Notes under the pieces: model-generated
Seen by the model: only the letters and a program-made list of their open reading frames with translations
What the model was told of the DNA's origin: nothing
Databases searched by the model: none
Source: Collinsella sp. AM34-10
Lineage (GTDB): Bacteria > Actinomycetota > Coriobacteriia > Coriobacteriales > Coriobacteriaceae
DNA length: 64,000 nucleotides
Direction of reading: 5' to 3'
NCBI RefSeq assembly: GCF_003469185.1
Contig: NZ_QSIL01000009.1
Span: 1 to 64,000 of the forward strand
Part shown: one piece after another, positions 42,361-51,230 of the stretch
Position numbering within the stretch: the stretch's first letter is position 1
Layout: the number at the start of each line of letters is the position of its first letter
Program-made: the position numbers and the translations under genes

Positions 42361-44669
42361 TGGCATTGACCCCCAACGAGGCATATGCGGCCAAGCAGCC
42401 GTTTGTGGACAAGGAGGCGCTCGAGCATATCGTCGAGCAGTTCCCCACGCCGTTTCATCTATACGACGAGGCGGGCATCCGCCGCAACATGCAAGAGGTG
42501 CGCGACGCCTTCGCATGGAACCCGGGCTTTAAGGAATACTTTGCCGTCAAGGCAAATCCCAACCCGGCGCTCATCTCCATTCTCAACGAATACGGCTGCG
42601 GCTGCGATTGCTCGAGCTATACCGAGCTCATGATCGCCCGCTCGCTGGGTATCACGGGACACGACATCATGTTCTCGTCCAACGACACGCCGGCAGCGGA
42701 CTTTGAGCTCGCCGACAAGCTGGGCGCCATCGTCAACTTTGACGACATCAGCCACATCGAGTTCTTTGAGCACGTTGCGGGGCCCATCCCCAAGACGGTC
42801 AGCTGCCGCTTTAATCCGGGCGGACTGTTCCAGCTCTCCAACGGCATCATGGATAACCCCGGCGACTCCAAGTACGGCATGACCACCGAGCAACTCTTCG
42901 AGGCCTTACGCCTGCTCAAGGCCAAGGGCGGCGAAAACTTTGGCATCCACGCATTCCTTGCCAGCAACACCGTCACCAACGACTACTACCCCAAGCTCGC
43001 GCGCATCCTCTTTGAGCTTGCCGTGCGCCTGGAGCGCGAGACCGGCGCACATGTCGCCTTCATCAATCTGTCCGGCGGCGTCGGCATCCCCTACCTGCCC
43101 GAGCAGCAGGCCAACGACATTCACGCCATCGGCGAGGGGGTGCACGCGGCCTACGACGAGATCCTAGTTCCCGCCGGTATGGGCGATGTGGCCATCTGCA
43201 CCGAGATGGGCCGCTTTATGATGGGCCCCTACGGCTGCCTGGTCACCAAGGCTATCCACGAGAAGCAGATCTACAAGGACTATATCGGTGTTGATGCAAG
43301 CGCCGTCGATCTGATCCGTCCTGCCATGTACGGCGCTTACCACCACGTTACGGTGATGGGTCAGCCGGGTGGCGCCGACAAGACCACAGCACCTGTTACG
43401 GACACCTACGACATCACGGGCAACCTATGCGAGAATAACGACAAGTTCGCCATCGATCGCGAGTTGCCACATATCGATATGGGCGACCTGCTCGTGATCC
43501 ACGATACCGGCGCGCATGGCTACTCCATGGGCTATAACTACAACGGCCGTCTGCGCTCCGCCGAGGTGCTGCTGCGTCCCGATGGCTCGGCCGAGCTCAT
43601 CCGCCGCGCCGAACGCCCGGGCGATTATTTTGCCACGCTCGACGTGCTGCCGAGCGGCCGAGAGCTGCTGGCCAAGTCGCGCGCCGAAAGTGCCCGCCGT
43701 CGCGCCCAAGACGAGCGCTTGGCCGTCGCCGCCCAATGGAACAAACGCATCCAGATCGCGGACGCGAAGGAGAAGAACATGGACATCCGCAATCTTGAAG
43801 GCTCAATCGTCGCCCTTGTTACGCCGTTTAAAAAGGACGGCAGCGTCGACTTTGACGCGCTCGGGCGCCTTATCGATTTCCACCTGCAAAACGGCACCGA
43901 CGCCATCCTCACCCTGGGCACCACCGGCGAGAGCGCCACGATGACCGACGACGAGGACAACTCCGTTGTCGCCGCCGTGGTCAAGCAAGTTGCAGGACGC
44001 GTCCCCGTCATCGCCGGCTCGGGCTCCAACTCCACGCAAACCATGCTCACCAAGTCGCTCACTTACCAGGGCTTGGGAGCTGACGGACTGCTGCTCATCA
44101 CCCCCTACTACAACAAGTCCAATGAAGAGGGTATCTATCAGCACTTTAAGACCGTCGCCGATGCCGTGGACATCCCCTGCATCCTCTACAACATTCCCGG
44201 CCGCTGCGGCTGCGGCATCAGCGAGCGCAACGTAGAGCGCTTGGCCGCGCACCCCAACATCATGGGTATTAAGGAAGCCTCGGGCAACGTCGCCTACGCG
44301 GCCAAGATCGCCCACCTGCTGTCCGACGACTTCCGCATGTACTCAGGCGAGGACGCGCTTACCGTGCCGCTCATGAGCCTGGGCGCCTCGGGCACCATCA
44401 GCGTGTGGGCCGACGTTCAGCCGCAGCTCGTGCATGACATGTGCCGCGCCTATCTGGACGGTGACGTGGCACGCGCCCGCGATATCCAAATTGCCGGTCA
44501 GCCGCTCATCAATGCCCTCTTTAGCGAGGTCAACCCCATCCCCGTCAAAGAAGCACTCGCCCAGATGGGCATGATCGAGGCAAACTATCGCATGCCGCTG
44601 TGCCCCATGGCAGACGACACGCGCTCTGCACTTACCGATGCTCTGAAGGGAGCTGGTCTGCTTGATTAA
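42360..44669 (+). CDS. Fused diaminopimelate decarboxylase (LysA-like) and dihydrodipicolinate synthase (DapA)
   Basis: One open frame of 769 residues. Residues about 1-450 are a fold-type III PLP decarboxylase: Lys64 in EYFAVKANPN, NLSGGVGIPYL, CTEMGRFM, CENNDKFA and GYSMGYNYNGRLR. The usual HIGSQ loop is replaced by HAFLASNT. Residues about 474-769 are DapA: LVTPFKKDGSVD, LGTTGESATM, YNIPGRCGCG and the Schiff-base Lys in MGIKEASGN. No stop separates them; a charged linker (AKSRAESARRRAQDERLAVA) joins the two. A good internal ribosome site could also give free DapA. First gene of the lysine-riboswitch operon; dapB overlaps its end. Confidence 0.82.
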   Translation: MALTPNEAYAAKQPFVDKEALEHIVEQFPTPFHLYDEAGIRRNMQEVRDAFAWNPGFKEYFAVKANPNPALISILNEYGCGCDCSSYTELMIARSLGITGHDIMFSSNDTPAADFELADKLGAIVNFDDISHIEFFEHVAGPIPKTVSCRFNPGGLFQLSNGIMDNPGDSKYGMTTEQLFEALRLLKAKGGENFGIHAFLASNTVTNDYYPKLARILFELAVRLERETGAHVAFINLSGGVGIPYLPEQQANDIHAIGEGVHAAYDEILVPAGMGDVAICTEMGRFMMGPYGCLVTKAIHEKQIYKDYIGVDASAVDLIRPAMYGAYHHVTVMGQPGGADKTTAPVTDTYDITGNLCENNDKFAIDRELPHIDMGDLLVIHDTGAHGYSMGYNYNGRLRSAEVLLRPDGSAELIRRAERPGDYFATLDVLPSGRELLAKSRAESARRRAQDERLAVAAQWNKRIQIADAKEKNMDIRNLEGSIVALVTPFKKDGSVDFDALGRLIDFHLQNGTDAILTLGTTGESATMTDDEDNSVVAAVVKQVAGRVPVIAGSGSNSTQTMLTKSLTYQGLGADGLLLITPYYNKSNEEGIYQHFKTVADAVDIPCILYNIPGRCGCGISERNVERLAAHPNIMGIKEASGNVAYAAKIAHLLSDDFRMYSGEDALTVPLMSLGASGTISVWADVQPQLVHDMCRAYLDGDVARARDIQIAGQPLINALFSEVNPIPVKEALAQMGMIEANYRMPLCPMADDTRSALTDALKGAGLLD
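43766..43781 (+). promoter_or_regulatory. dapA: Internal ribosome site and start for a separate DapA
   Basis: GAAGGAGAAGAAC precedes ATG 43779, in frame with the fusion, exactly where DapA homology begins (MDIRNLEGSIVALVTPF). A 296-residue DapA would be normal length. Both products may be made, or the missing lysA stop may be a recent loss. Confidence 0.65.
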
Positions 44670-45402
44670 GACCGTCATTATGGGAACGGGCCGCATGGGC
44701 TCGCTCATTCGCACTGCCGCCGAGGGCATTGTCAATGCCGCCGGTCAGCCCGTTTTCGACATCGTCGCCCAGATTGGCTTCGACTTGTCCGAGCTCGAGA
44801 ACGCCCCGGCAGCCGACGTCATCATCGACTTCTCAAACGTCGTGACCTTCGATGCCGTCGTCGCCTATGTCGAGCGCACGGGTGCGGCGTTGGTCTCGGG
44901 CACCACAGGCTATACGCCCGAGCAGATGGATCGCCTGCGCGAGCTGGGTCAGAACGCCCGGGTCATGCACTCTGGCAACTACTCCATCGGCATCGCAGCC
45001 CTGCGTCATCTGGTGGCACAGGCCACACACGAGCTGCCCGGCTTTGACTGTGAGATCGTCGAGACGCACCATAACCAAAAGGTCGACGCCCCCAGCGGCA
45101 CTGCAAAGTTGCTGCTCGACGCCGTCGTTGAAGCCGAGCCCGAGGCAGGTTACCACCCCGTCTATGGCCGCGAGGGCATGTGCGGAGCACGCGACCCCAA
45201 GGAGATCGGCATGCACTCGCTGCGTGGTGGCACTGTCGCCGGCGTGCACGAAGTGAGTTTCTTTGGCCAGGACGAGGAGGTTACGCTCACGCACCGCGCC
45301 ACGAGCCGTCAGATCTTTGTCAACGGCGCCCTGGCAGCCGCGCAGAAGCTCGTCACCCACGAGCCTGGCTTCTATACGTTCGACCAGGTCATGTTTGCCT
45401 AA
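44662..45402 (+). CDS. dapB: 4-hydroxy-tetrahydrodipicolinate reductase
   Basis: A 246-residue NAD(P)H-dependent reductase of diaminopimelate/lysine synthesis. It has the nucleotide-binding motif VIMGTGRMGSLI, IDFSNVVTFDAVV, VSGTTGY, the catalytic and substrate motif EIVETHHNQKVDAPSGTA, and a C-terminal HRATSRQIFVNGAL. It begins with TTG at 44662, overlapping the previous stop by eight bases, with GGAG upstream, so its translation is coupled to DapA. Confidence 0.95.
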   Translation: MIKTVIMGTGRMGSLIRTAAEGIVNAAGQPVFDIVAQIGFDLSELENAPAADVIIDFSNVVTFDAVVAYVERTGAALVSGTTGYTPEQMDRLRELGQNARVMHSGNYSIGIAALRHLVAQATHELPGFDCEIVETHHNQKVDAPSGTAKLLLDAVVEAEPEAGYHPVYGREGMCGARDPKEIGMHSLRGGTVAGVHEVSFFGQDEEVTLTHRATSRQIFVNGALAAAQKLVTHEPGFYTFDQVMFA

Positions 45403-45441
45403 CCAGGTATCTACCGTACCCACGCAAAGGAGAGCCAGCAA

Positions 45442-46161
45442 ATGAGCAATGCAGCCGAGATGGATGCACAGGAGATTATCAACTACATCGCCACCGCGCC
45501 CAAGAAAACGCCCGTCAAGCTGTACGTGCGCGAAAAGCCCGATATGGAGGTCCAGTGGGGCGACGCGCACATCTACGGCGATTGCCACGGCAAGACCGTC
45601 TTTGGCGACTGGGATGAGCTCAAGGCAATCCTCGACGCCAACGCCGACTCCATCGACTACTACGACGTAGAGAACGACTGTCGCAACTCTGCCGTGCCCA
45701 TGCTCGACCTCAAGGGCATCAACGCCCGCATCGAGCCGGGCGCGATCATCCGTGACCGCGTCGAGATCGGCGATCGCGCCGTCATCATGATGGGTGCCAT
45801 CATCAACATCGGCTCCGTCATTGGCGAAGGCTCCATGATCGACATGGGCGCCGTGCTGGGCGGCCGCGCCACCGTGGGTAAGAACTGCCACATCGGCGCC
45901 GGCACCGTACTGGCAGGCGTCGTGGAGCCCGCGAGCGCCACGCCCGTCATCATCGAAGACGACGTCATGATCGGCGCCAACGCCGTGGTCCTGGAGGGCG
46001 TGCGCGTGGGCAAGGGCGCTGTCGTTGCCGCCGGCGCCGTGTGCGTCGAGGATGTCCCCGCCGGTGCCGTCGTGGCCGGTGTCCCCGCCCGCGTCATCAA
46101 GATGCGCGACGAGAAGACCGACAGCAAGACCGGCCTCGAAGAGGGCTTACGTCAACTGTAG
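45442..46161 (+). CDS. dapH: Tetrahydrodipicolinate N-acetyltransferase
   Basis: A 239-residue left-handed beta-helix acyltransferase with an N-terminal alpha/beta domain, hexapeptide repeats from about residue 90 ([39 protein letters not shown]) and a C-terminal [12 protein letters not shown]. Its length and N-terminus match the DapH (acetyl) type rather than the succinyl type DapD. So lysine is made by the acetylase route, which needs an N-acetyl-DAP deacetylase; the divergent M20D gene is a candidate. AAAGGAGA precedes ATG 45442. Confidence 0.93.
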   Translation: MSNAAEMDAQEIINYIATAPKKTPVKLYVREKPDMEVQWGDAHIYGDCHGKTVFGDWDELKAILDANADSIDYYDVENDCRNSAVPMLDLKGINARIEPGAIIRDRVEIGDRAVIMMGAIINIGSVIGEGSMIDMGAVLGGRATVGKNCHIGAGTVLAGVVEPASATPVIIEDDVMIGANAVVLEGVRVGKGAVVAAGAVCVEDVPAGAVVAGVPARVIKMRDEKTDSKTGLEEGLRQL

Positions 46162-46162
46162 T

Positions 46163-46301
46163 GTTACGCGGTTTTACCAAACCACGTAACTAGCCGACGC
46201 TGCAAACGACCCAGAGCGGCAATCTGACGTTCAATCGTCGGGCATGACCAGAAGGTCAATGCCCTCCTCTTTCACGTCACCTTGCTCGCTCTGGGTCGTT
46301 T
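46163..46301. repeat. Hairpin and nested palindrome E after dapH
   Basis: First a hairpin GTTACG.GGTT / AACC.CGTAAC (46163-46190). Then outer arms 46204-46218 / 46287-46301 (15 bases, AAACGACCCAGAGCG), an imperfect middle GCAA..TGACGT / ACGTCA..TTGC, and an inner GGCATGACC / GGTC(A)ATGCC (46241-46263). No T-tract follows the outer arm. Confidence 0.7.
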
Positions 46302-46345
46302 TCGCTGACTTATGCTCAACCTGCGGCGCAATTCAATCCCAAGCA

Positions 46346-46385
46346 AAAAAGGCCGAAGCATCATCGGAGCTTCGGCCTTTGTTTT
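46346..46385. terminator. Bidirectional terminator between dapH and the nucleoid protein gene
   Basis: AAAGGCCGAAGC (46348-46359) pairs with GCTTCGGCCTTT (46369-46380), flanked by an A-run and by GTTTTC. Confidence 0.88.
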
Positions 46386-46405
46386 CTGCAGCGTCCGAGC
46401 GCAGT

Positions 46406-47410
46406 TTATCGGTTCTCGATGCTGCCGATATTCTTGAGCTCGATGGAGATGAGGCCGTTGGGCTCGTTAACGAACTCGATGTACTCGGAGTTCGAACCCA
46501 TCTCGGCCGGGAAGCTGATCTCGATACCCGTGTCGGTACGAATCTTATGATTGCGCACGGCTGCGCGCTCGACCTGCTTGCGTTCCACGGGCACGCGCTC
46601 GGGAACCTTCTCCTCGGTCAGCGCCGCGCGCACGCTTTCCTTGATGACCGGCTCGTCCTCAAAGACCTCATCGACGATATCCCAAGGCGGCAGCTCCTCG
46701 TCATCCTCAACCTTCTCGGCCACAGCGGCCTTAACCTTGGCGAGCGCCACGGCCGTGTTGGCGCCGTGCTCCTCGGCGACTTCCTCGACCACACGCGTCA
46801 CGGTGTCGATGACCTCCTTGCCCGACACGCCCGTGTCGCACTGCAGCAGGCCATCGGGAATGAGCATACGGTCCTCGCCGGCAATCTTGCGCTTCTTGTC
46901 CACGTAGCCGATCTCCATGGTGCTCGCGCGCACGATGGCATAGCTCGGCACCTTTTGCGAAGGGTTCGGCAGAATAGCGTAGGGGCGCGCGATGTCGTTG
47001 CGCACCTCCCCCTCCTCGCGGCCCACCTCGTGCATAAAAGCCTGCTTGGAGCCCAGCAGCATCACGGCAAACCAGCGGGCATCCTCATCGTCGTCAAAAT
47101 CGGCCACGAGCACGTCGGTTGACTCGGCTTTCTCGGCTTTGGTGAGCTCGGAGGAGATAAACTCCGCAATCTGCTGCGACAGGTCCACGAACTCGCGCTC
47201 GCCAAAGAAATAGCCCTTGAGCTCGCCGCCAAACGCAGAGTTCTCGGCAAACGCGGCGCGTTTATTGTCGGCCGAGGTACGTGCGCGGCGCAGATGCGTG
47301 GTCACGAAGTTGCGCACGGTACGGCTCTCGATATCGAGCTCGCGCTGGCTCATAACGTTGACGGCAGAGTCAAAGTCCAGGATATGCAGAATCGCGTGAT
47401 TGATTTTCAT
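46406..47410 (-). CDS. NdpA/YejK-type nucleoid-associated protein
   Basis: A 334-residue protein of the 37-kDa nucleoid-associated family (NA37). It begins MKINHAILHILDFDSAVNVM and includes FFGEREFVDLSQQIAEFI, YAIVRASTMEIGYVDKK and an acidic middle region (EKVEDDEELPPWDI). Its role in bacteria is poorly known. ATG 47410 matches the family N-terminus; ATG 47419 is three codons upstream and equally possible. It is a single gene ending at a strong terminator. Confidence 0.8.
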   Translation of the reverse strand: MKINHAILHILDFDSAVNVMSQRELDIESRTVRNFVTTHLRRARTSADNKRAAFAENSAFGGELKGYFFGEREFVDLSQQIAEFISSELTKAEKAESTDVLVADFDDDEDARWFAVMLLGSKQAFMHEVGREEGEVRNDIARPYAILPNPSQKVPSYAIVRASTMEIGYVDKKRKIAGEDRMLIPDGLLQCDTGVSGKEVIDTVTRVVEEVAEEHGANTAVALAKVKAAVAEKVEDDEELPPWDIVDEVFEDEPVIKESVRAALTEEKVPERVPVERKQVERAAVRNHKIRTDTGIEISFPAEMGSNSEYIEFVNEPNGLISIELKNIGSIENR

Positions 47411-47484
47411 ATACGGCATTCCGTTCTAGATCGATTTCGGCACGAACCAGTATAGCGGTCGAGCCCGCCCCAGGCGCATCGAAG

Positions 47485-47519
47485 ATTGGTGCATCGGGGA
47501 CAGGTTGCTTTGCACCAAT
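47485..47519. repeat. GGGGACAGGTT hairpin, left copy
   Basis: ATTGGTGCA (47485-47493) pairs with TGCACCAAT (47511-47519) around a GGGGACAGGTT core. A near copy in the same orientation lies on the other side of the adjacent gene. Confidence 0.75.
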
Positions 47520-47521
47520 GG

Positions 47522-48682
47522 CTAGCGCAGGAGCTCGGACTGCCATACCTCGAGCTGTTCTGCCAGGCTCTTACCACTAGAAGGCACGCTGAACTCGGGA
47601 CGTTTGGGCAGCAGCGCACACTTAAGAATTGCCACGATGGTCTGCGAGACAAAGCGTCGCGTATCCTTGTCAAACCCTTGCGCAGCCTGGAGCATCACGG
47701 GCAGGCTCTCGCGCAGATTCCCAGCGATATCCGCAAACCGCTCAGCACCCGTAGCCTCAAACACGGAGAACAACGCATCTACAAAACGCTCGCGCTCGCT
47801 AGGCGAAACTGCAAGCAGCATCTCGCGAATGGAGCCATCAACGTATCGAGCACCGGCGGACAGGCGCTCACAGTACACGAAGTCGCGACCATCAACCACC
47901 CAGCTAAAGGGATTGTGCTGCAGCAGGCTGAACTCGGTGCTCTCAACGATGGCATAGTCCTCCTGTGTCTCGAACATCATGCCAAAGATCGACGACCGAG
48001 GTAGCGTCTTGTCGATTCGACCGGATAGGTCGGCGAAGGCGTTGCCGCTCAGAAACTCCTCGACGAAGCCCGGACCATCATGGGAATACGCCCGTTCGAT
48101 TCGCTCGCGGGCGACATCGGAGCACATCGCCGCACCGTACACCGCAAGGTTTCCACCCTTGGAATGACCTCCGCACAAAAGCGGCCCGCCAATCGCATCC
48201 GCCGCCTCGTCCACATAACGTACCGCGGATTCCTGGGCCGGCACAGGACACCGGAACGCCATGTTAAAGTCCTCTTTCCAGCCCACAATCGTGCTGTCGG
48301 TCCCCCGGAAGGAAAGATAACTAAACCCCGCCGGAAACCGGAACGCCATGGCTGCAAACTGCTCTGTCGCTACCACATCGCTCACGGCACGATAGCCGCA
48401 AACGTGCACGCCACGGTAACGAGGGTTTGCTGCCACGGCCTCCAACAAGGCCCTGCTCCCCTCTGGATCCCACAAGTCGTCAATCATGTCCCGGTAGCAC
48501 TCGGCACGCAGCAGTTCGCGTACGTCTAGGCCCTGCCAGTTCGTCAGCTCCGCCATATCACCCGGCAAACGCAAATAGGACAACCACGCAAAGACCAGGC
48601 TATCCACCGCGCAGAACGACCGCTCCTCAAACGGATCAAACACCGTCTGGGCATATGTCAAAAAATTAGGCGAATCCGACAT
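47522..48682 (-). CDS. DUF2974 (Mbeg1-like) alpha/beta-hydrolase
   Basis: A 386-residue lipase-like protein with the nucleophile elbow LLCGGHSKGGNLAVYGAA (GxSxG-like), preceded by YLSFRGTDSTIVGWKEDF, a motif shared with class 3 lipases. The family is widespread in Firmicutes and gut Actinobacteria with unknown substrate. There is no signal peptide. ATG 48682 follows TGGGAG. It is flanked by two similarly oriented palindromic units, which could mark past movement of the gene. Confidence 0.82.
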   Translation of the reverse strand: MSDSPNFLTYAQTVFDPFEERSFCAVDSLVFAWLSYLRLPGDMAELTNWQGLDVRELLRAECYRDMIDDLWDPEGSRALLEAVAANPRYRGVHVCGYRAVSDVVATEQFAAMAFRFPAGFSYLSFRGTDSTIVGWKEDFNMAFRCPVPAQESAVRYVDEAADAIGGPLLCGGHSKGGNLAVYGAAMCSDVARERIERAYSHDGPGFVEEFLSGNAFADLSGRIDKTLPRSSIFGMMFETQEDYAIVESTEFSLLQHNPFSWVVDGRDFVYCERLSAGARYVDGSIREMLLAVSPSERERFVDALFSVFEATGAERFADIAGNLRESLPVMLQAAQGFDKDTRRFVSQTIVAILKCALLPKRPEFSVPSSGKSLAEQLEVWQSELLR

Positions 48683-48699
48683 GGCGCTCCCATCAACTA

Positions 48700-48730
48700 T
48701 GGTGCATTGGGGTCAGGTTACTTTGCACCA
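48700..48730. repeat. GGGGTCAGGTT hairpin, right copy
   Basis: TGGTGCA (48700-48706) pairs with TGCACCA (48724-48730) around GGGGTCAGGTTACTT. It is homologous and parallel to the copy at 47485-47519. Confidence 0.75.
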
Positions 48731-48767
48731 AAAAGGCGCCCGGGCCGTGTGGACTCGGACGCCTTCA
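48731..48767 (-). terminator. Terminator of ldh
   Basis: On the minus strand GGCGTCCG... pairs imperfectly with CGGGCGCC and is followed by TTTTT. It is adjacent to the palindromic unit. Confidence 0.7.
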
Positions 48768-48796
48768 TTGTAGCTTTTCGCTCCAACGAGCTTGAT

Positions 48797-49747
48797 TTAG
48801 CAGGAGAAGTCGACGCTGTCGATAATGTCCTTGAGGGCCTTGGCGGAGGCGGTGAGCTCATGCTGCTCGTCATCGTTCAGCGGCACGGGGACGCGACAGA
48901 CGACGCCGTCGCGGCCAACGACCGTCGGCATGGAGATGGCAAGATCGGACAGGCCATACTCGCCCACCATGAGCGAGGAGACGGGCAGAACGGTCTGCTC
49001 ATCGCGCATGACGGCGGTGCAGATGCGCTTGACGGCCATGGCGACGCCATAGTAGGTGGCGTGCTTCTTCTCGATGATGGTGTAGGCGGAGTTCTTGACG
49101 TCCTCGGCGATGCGCTTCTCGGCAGCCTCATGCTCCAGATGACCGTGAAGCTCGCAGAAAGTGTTCAGCGGCACGCCGGCAACCTGGGCGCTGGACCAAG
49201 CGACAAACTCAGAGTCGCCGTGCTCACCCATGACATAGGCCTGGACATCGCGCGGGTCAACCTCGACGTGGGCACCAAGCATCTGCTGCAGACGGCCAGT
49301 GTCGAGCACGGTGCCGGAGCCGATGACATGGCCCTCGGGCAGGCCGGACATCTTGATGGCGGCATAGGTCAGAACATCAACCGGGTTGGAGACGATGAGC
49401 AGAATGCCGTCGAAGCCAGACTTCTTAATCTCGGGGATAATGGACTTAAAGATGTTGACGTTCTTGTTAACCAGATCCAGGCGGGTCTCACCGGGCTTCT
49501 GGGCAGCGCCAGCGGTGACGACGATCATGGCGGCGTCGGCGACATCGGAATAATCGCCGGCGTAGATCTTCATCGGCTCGGCAAACGTCATGCCGTGCGC
49601 GATATCCAGGGCTTCACCCTCGGCGCGGTTCTTGTCCACGTCGATGAGGACCATCTCGGAGAACAGACCGCTCTGCATCAACGCGAACGCCGACGACGAG
49701 CCGACGAAACCGCAGCCGACAATAGCGACCTTCTTCTCGTTAACCAT
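48797..49747 (-). CDS. ldh: L-lactate dehydrogenase
   Basis: Reduces pyruvate to L-lactate with NADH in the cytoplasm. The 316-residue product has the NAD site VAIVGCGFVGSSSAFALM, the substrate loop TAGAAQKPGETRLDLV (Gln at the specificity position, which indicates lactate rather than malate dehydrogenase), SNPVDVLTY, GSGTVLDTGRL, and the catalytic His in GEHGDSE. ATG 49747 follows GGGAG; a longer open frame to 49825 lacks a site. Confidence 0.93.
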   Translation of the reverse strand: MVNEKKVAIVGCGFVGSSSAFALMQSGLFSEMVLIDVDKNRAEGEALDIAHGMTFAEPMKIYAGDYSDVADAAMIVVTAGAAQKPGETRLDLVNKNVNIFKSIIPEIKKSGFDGILLIVSNPVDVLTYAAIKMSGLPEGHVIGSGTVLDTGRLQQMLGAHVEVDPRDVQAYVMGEHGDSEFVAWSSAQVAGVPLNTFCELHGHLEHEAAEKRIAEDVKNSAYTIIEKKHATYYGVAMAVKRICTAVMRDEQTVLPVSSLMVGEYGLSDLAISMPTVVGRDGVVCRVPVPLNDDEQHELTASAKALKDIIDSVDFSC

Positions 49748-49774
49748 TAGAAACTCCCATCTCTCTCCACAAAC

Positions 49775-49803
49775 AAGCCGCCCGGGAACGACCCGAGCGG
49801 CTT
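49775..49803 (-). promoter_or_regulatory. Leader hairpin upstream of ldh
   Basis: AAGCCGC (49775-49781) pairs with GCGGCTT (49797-49803), with CGGG/CCCG inside. It lies in the 201-base gap between the aminotransferase stop and ldh. It could end the aminotransferase transcript or lie in the ldh leader. Confidence 0.45.
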
Positions 49804-49948
49804 GCCGTAATCCCAATACATCCAATCGGGACTTTGATTATGCTCCTATTCGCATCCAAATATCGACCGTTTACCGAAATTATTTGCAGGATTCGTAAAA
49901 TAACTGCACGAAATCGGTTTCGAGCTATTGACGAGTCGAAATAGCCTT

Positions 49949-51112
49949 CTAATACAGGCCCGCCTCGCGAATGGCCTCGACAGCCAAAGCGATCTGGTCG
50001 GGCGGCAGGACCAGCGCCATGCGCACGTGCCCCTCGCCCGAAGGACCAAAGCTCGCGCCCGGCGTCACCACAACGCCGGCCTTCTCCATAAGTTCCTCGC
50101 AAAACGCCATGGAATCGGTGCGGCCACCGGGAAGCTTGGCCCACACAAACATGGAGCCATGCGCGTTGGGACGCTCCCAGCCCAGGCCCTCAAGACCGTC
50201 GCACAGGGCATCGCGGCGCTCCTGGTACTTCAGACGCTGCGCCTCGACCTCATCGCGCGGGCCATTAAGGCACGCGATGGCGGCCTTCTGGATCGGGAAG
50301 AACATGCCAAAGTCGATCTGGCCGCGCAGCTTGGCAAAGGCAGAGACCACGTCCTCGCGGCCGACCAAAAAGCCGATACGCGCACCGGTGACGTTAAACG
50401 ACTTGGAGAGCGAGAAGAACTCCACGCCCACCTCAAGCGCACCGGGATACTGCAAGAAGCTGCCGCCCGGCTCGCCGTCGAACACGATGTCGGAGTACGC
50501 GTTGTCATGGACAATGAGCAGGTCGTGCTCGCGGGCGAAAGCGATAATCTCCTCGTAGACCTCGGGCGTGCCCACCGAGCCGACCGGGTTCGCAGGCAGC
50601 GACACGATCATATACTTGGCACGATCGGCCACCTCGGGATCGATACCAGCCACATAGGGCAGGTAATTATGCTCGGCAACCAACGGATAGTACTCGAGCT
50701 TGGCATCGGCGATCTTGGCACCCGCCTCAAAGACCGGGTAGCACGGATCGGGAACCAGAATGGTGTCACCCGGATCGAGCAGAGCCAGGCCCAAGTGGCC
50801 CACGCCCTCCTGCGTACCGTTGCACGACTGCACCATGGACGGCGTAATGCCCGAAACGCCAAAGCGACGCTCATAGTAATCGCACACGGCTTGCTTGAGT
50901 TCGGGCAGGTCGCGCAGGGCATACTTCCACATCTCGGGATCCTGGGCGGCTTGTGTGAGCGCCTCGACCACGTGGCCGTACGGCTTAAAGTCGGGCGTGC
51001 CCACGCTCATGTTGTAAATGGTCTTGCCCTGAGCCTTCAGCGCGAGAAGTTTGTTGTTGAGCGAGGCGAAGACCTCCGCGCCAAAGCGATCGAGACGCTG
51101 CGATGCTTGCAT
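49949..51112 (-). CDS. Class I/II PLP-dependent aminotransferase
   Basis: A 387-residue fold-type I enzyme with MSVGTPDFKPYGHVVEAL, VSLPANPVGSVGT, VHDNAYSDIVFDG (PLP-binding Asp and Tyr) and the PLP Lys in FSLSKSFNVTGARIGFLVG. It resembles LL-diaminopimelate, aspartate or alanine aminotransferases. Since the acetylase route here needs an N-acetyl-amino-ketopimelate aminotransferase, a diaminopimelate role is possible but not shown by position. ATG 51112 follows CGAAAGGTGG. Confidence 0.85.
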   Translation of the reverse strand: MQASQRLDRFGAEVFASLNNKLLALKAQGKTIYNMSVGTPDFKPYGHVVEALTQAAQDPEMWKYALRDLPELKQAVCDYYERRFGVSGITPSMVQSCNGTQEGVGHLGLALLDPGDTILVPDPCYPVFEAGAKIADAKLEYYPLVAEHNYLPYVAGIDPEVADRAKYMIVSLPANPVGSVGTPEVYEEIIAFAREHDLLIVHDNAYSDIVFDGEPGGSFLQYPGALEVGVEFFSLSKSFNVTGARIGFLVGREDVVSAFAKLRGQIDFGMFFPIQKAAIACLNGPRDEVEAQRLKYQERRDALCDGLEGLGWERPNAHGSMFVWAKLPGGRTDSMAFCEELMEKAGVVVTPGASFGPSGEGHVRMALVLPPDQIALAVEAIREAGLY

Positions 51113-51230
51113 GGTGCCACCTTTCGATATAAAAAACGCGGCGCTCCGACAAGAGCGCCGCGCGATACGGGCCATCAGATTGCAAAAGTGTAACGCTTGC
51201 CATCCCCGTATTGGTTCAATTTAGCCAACC

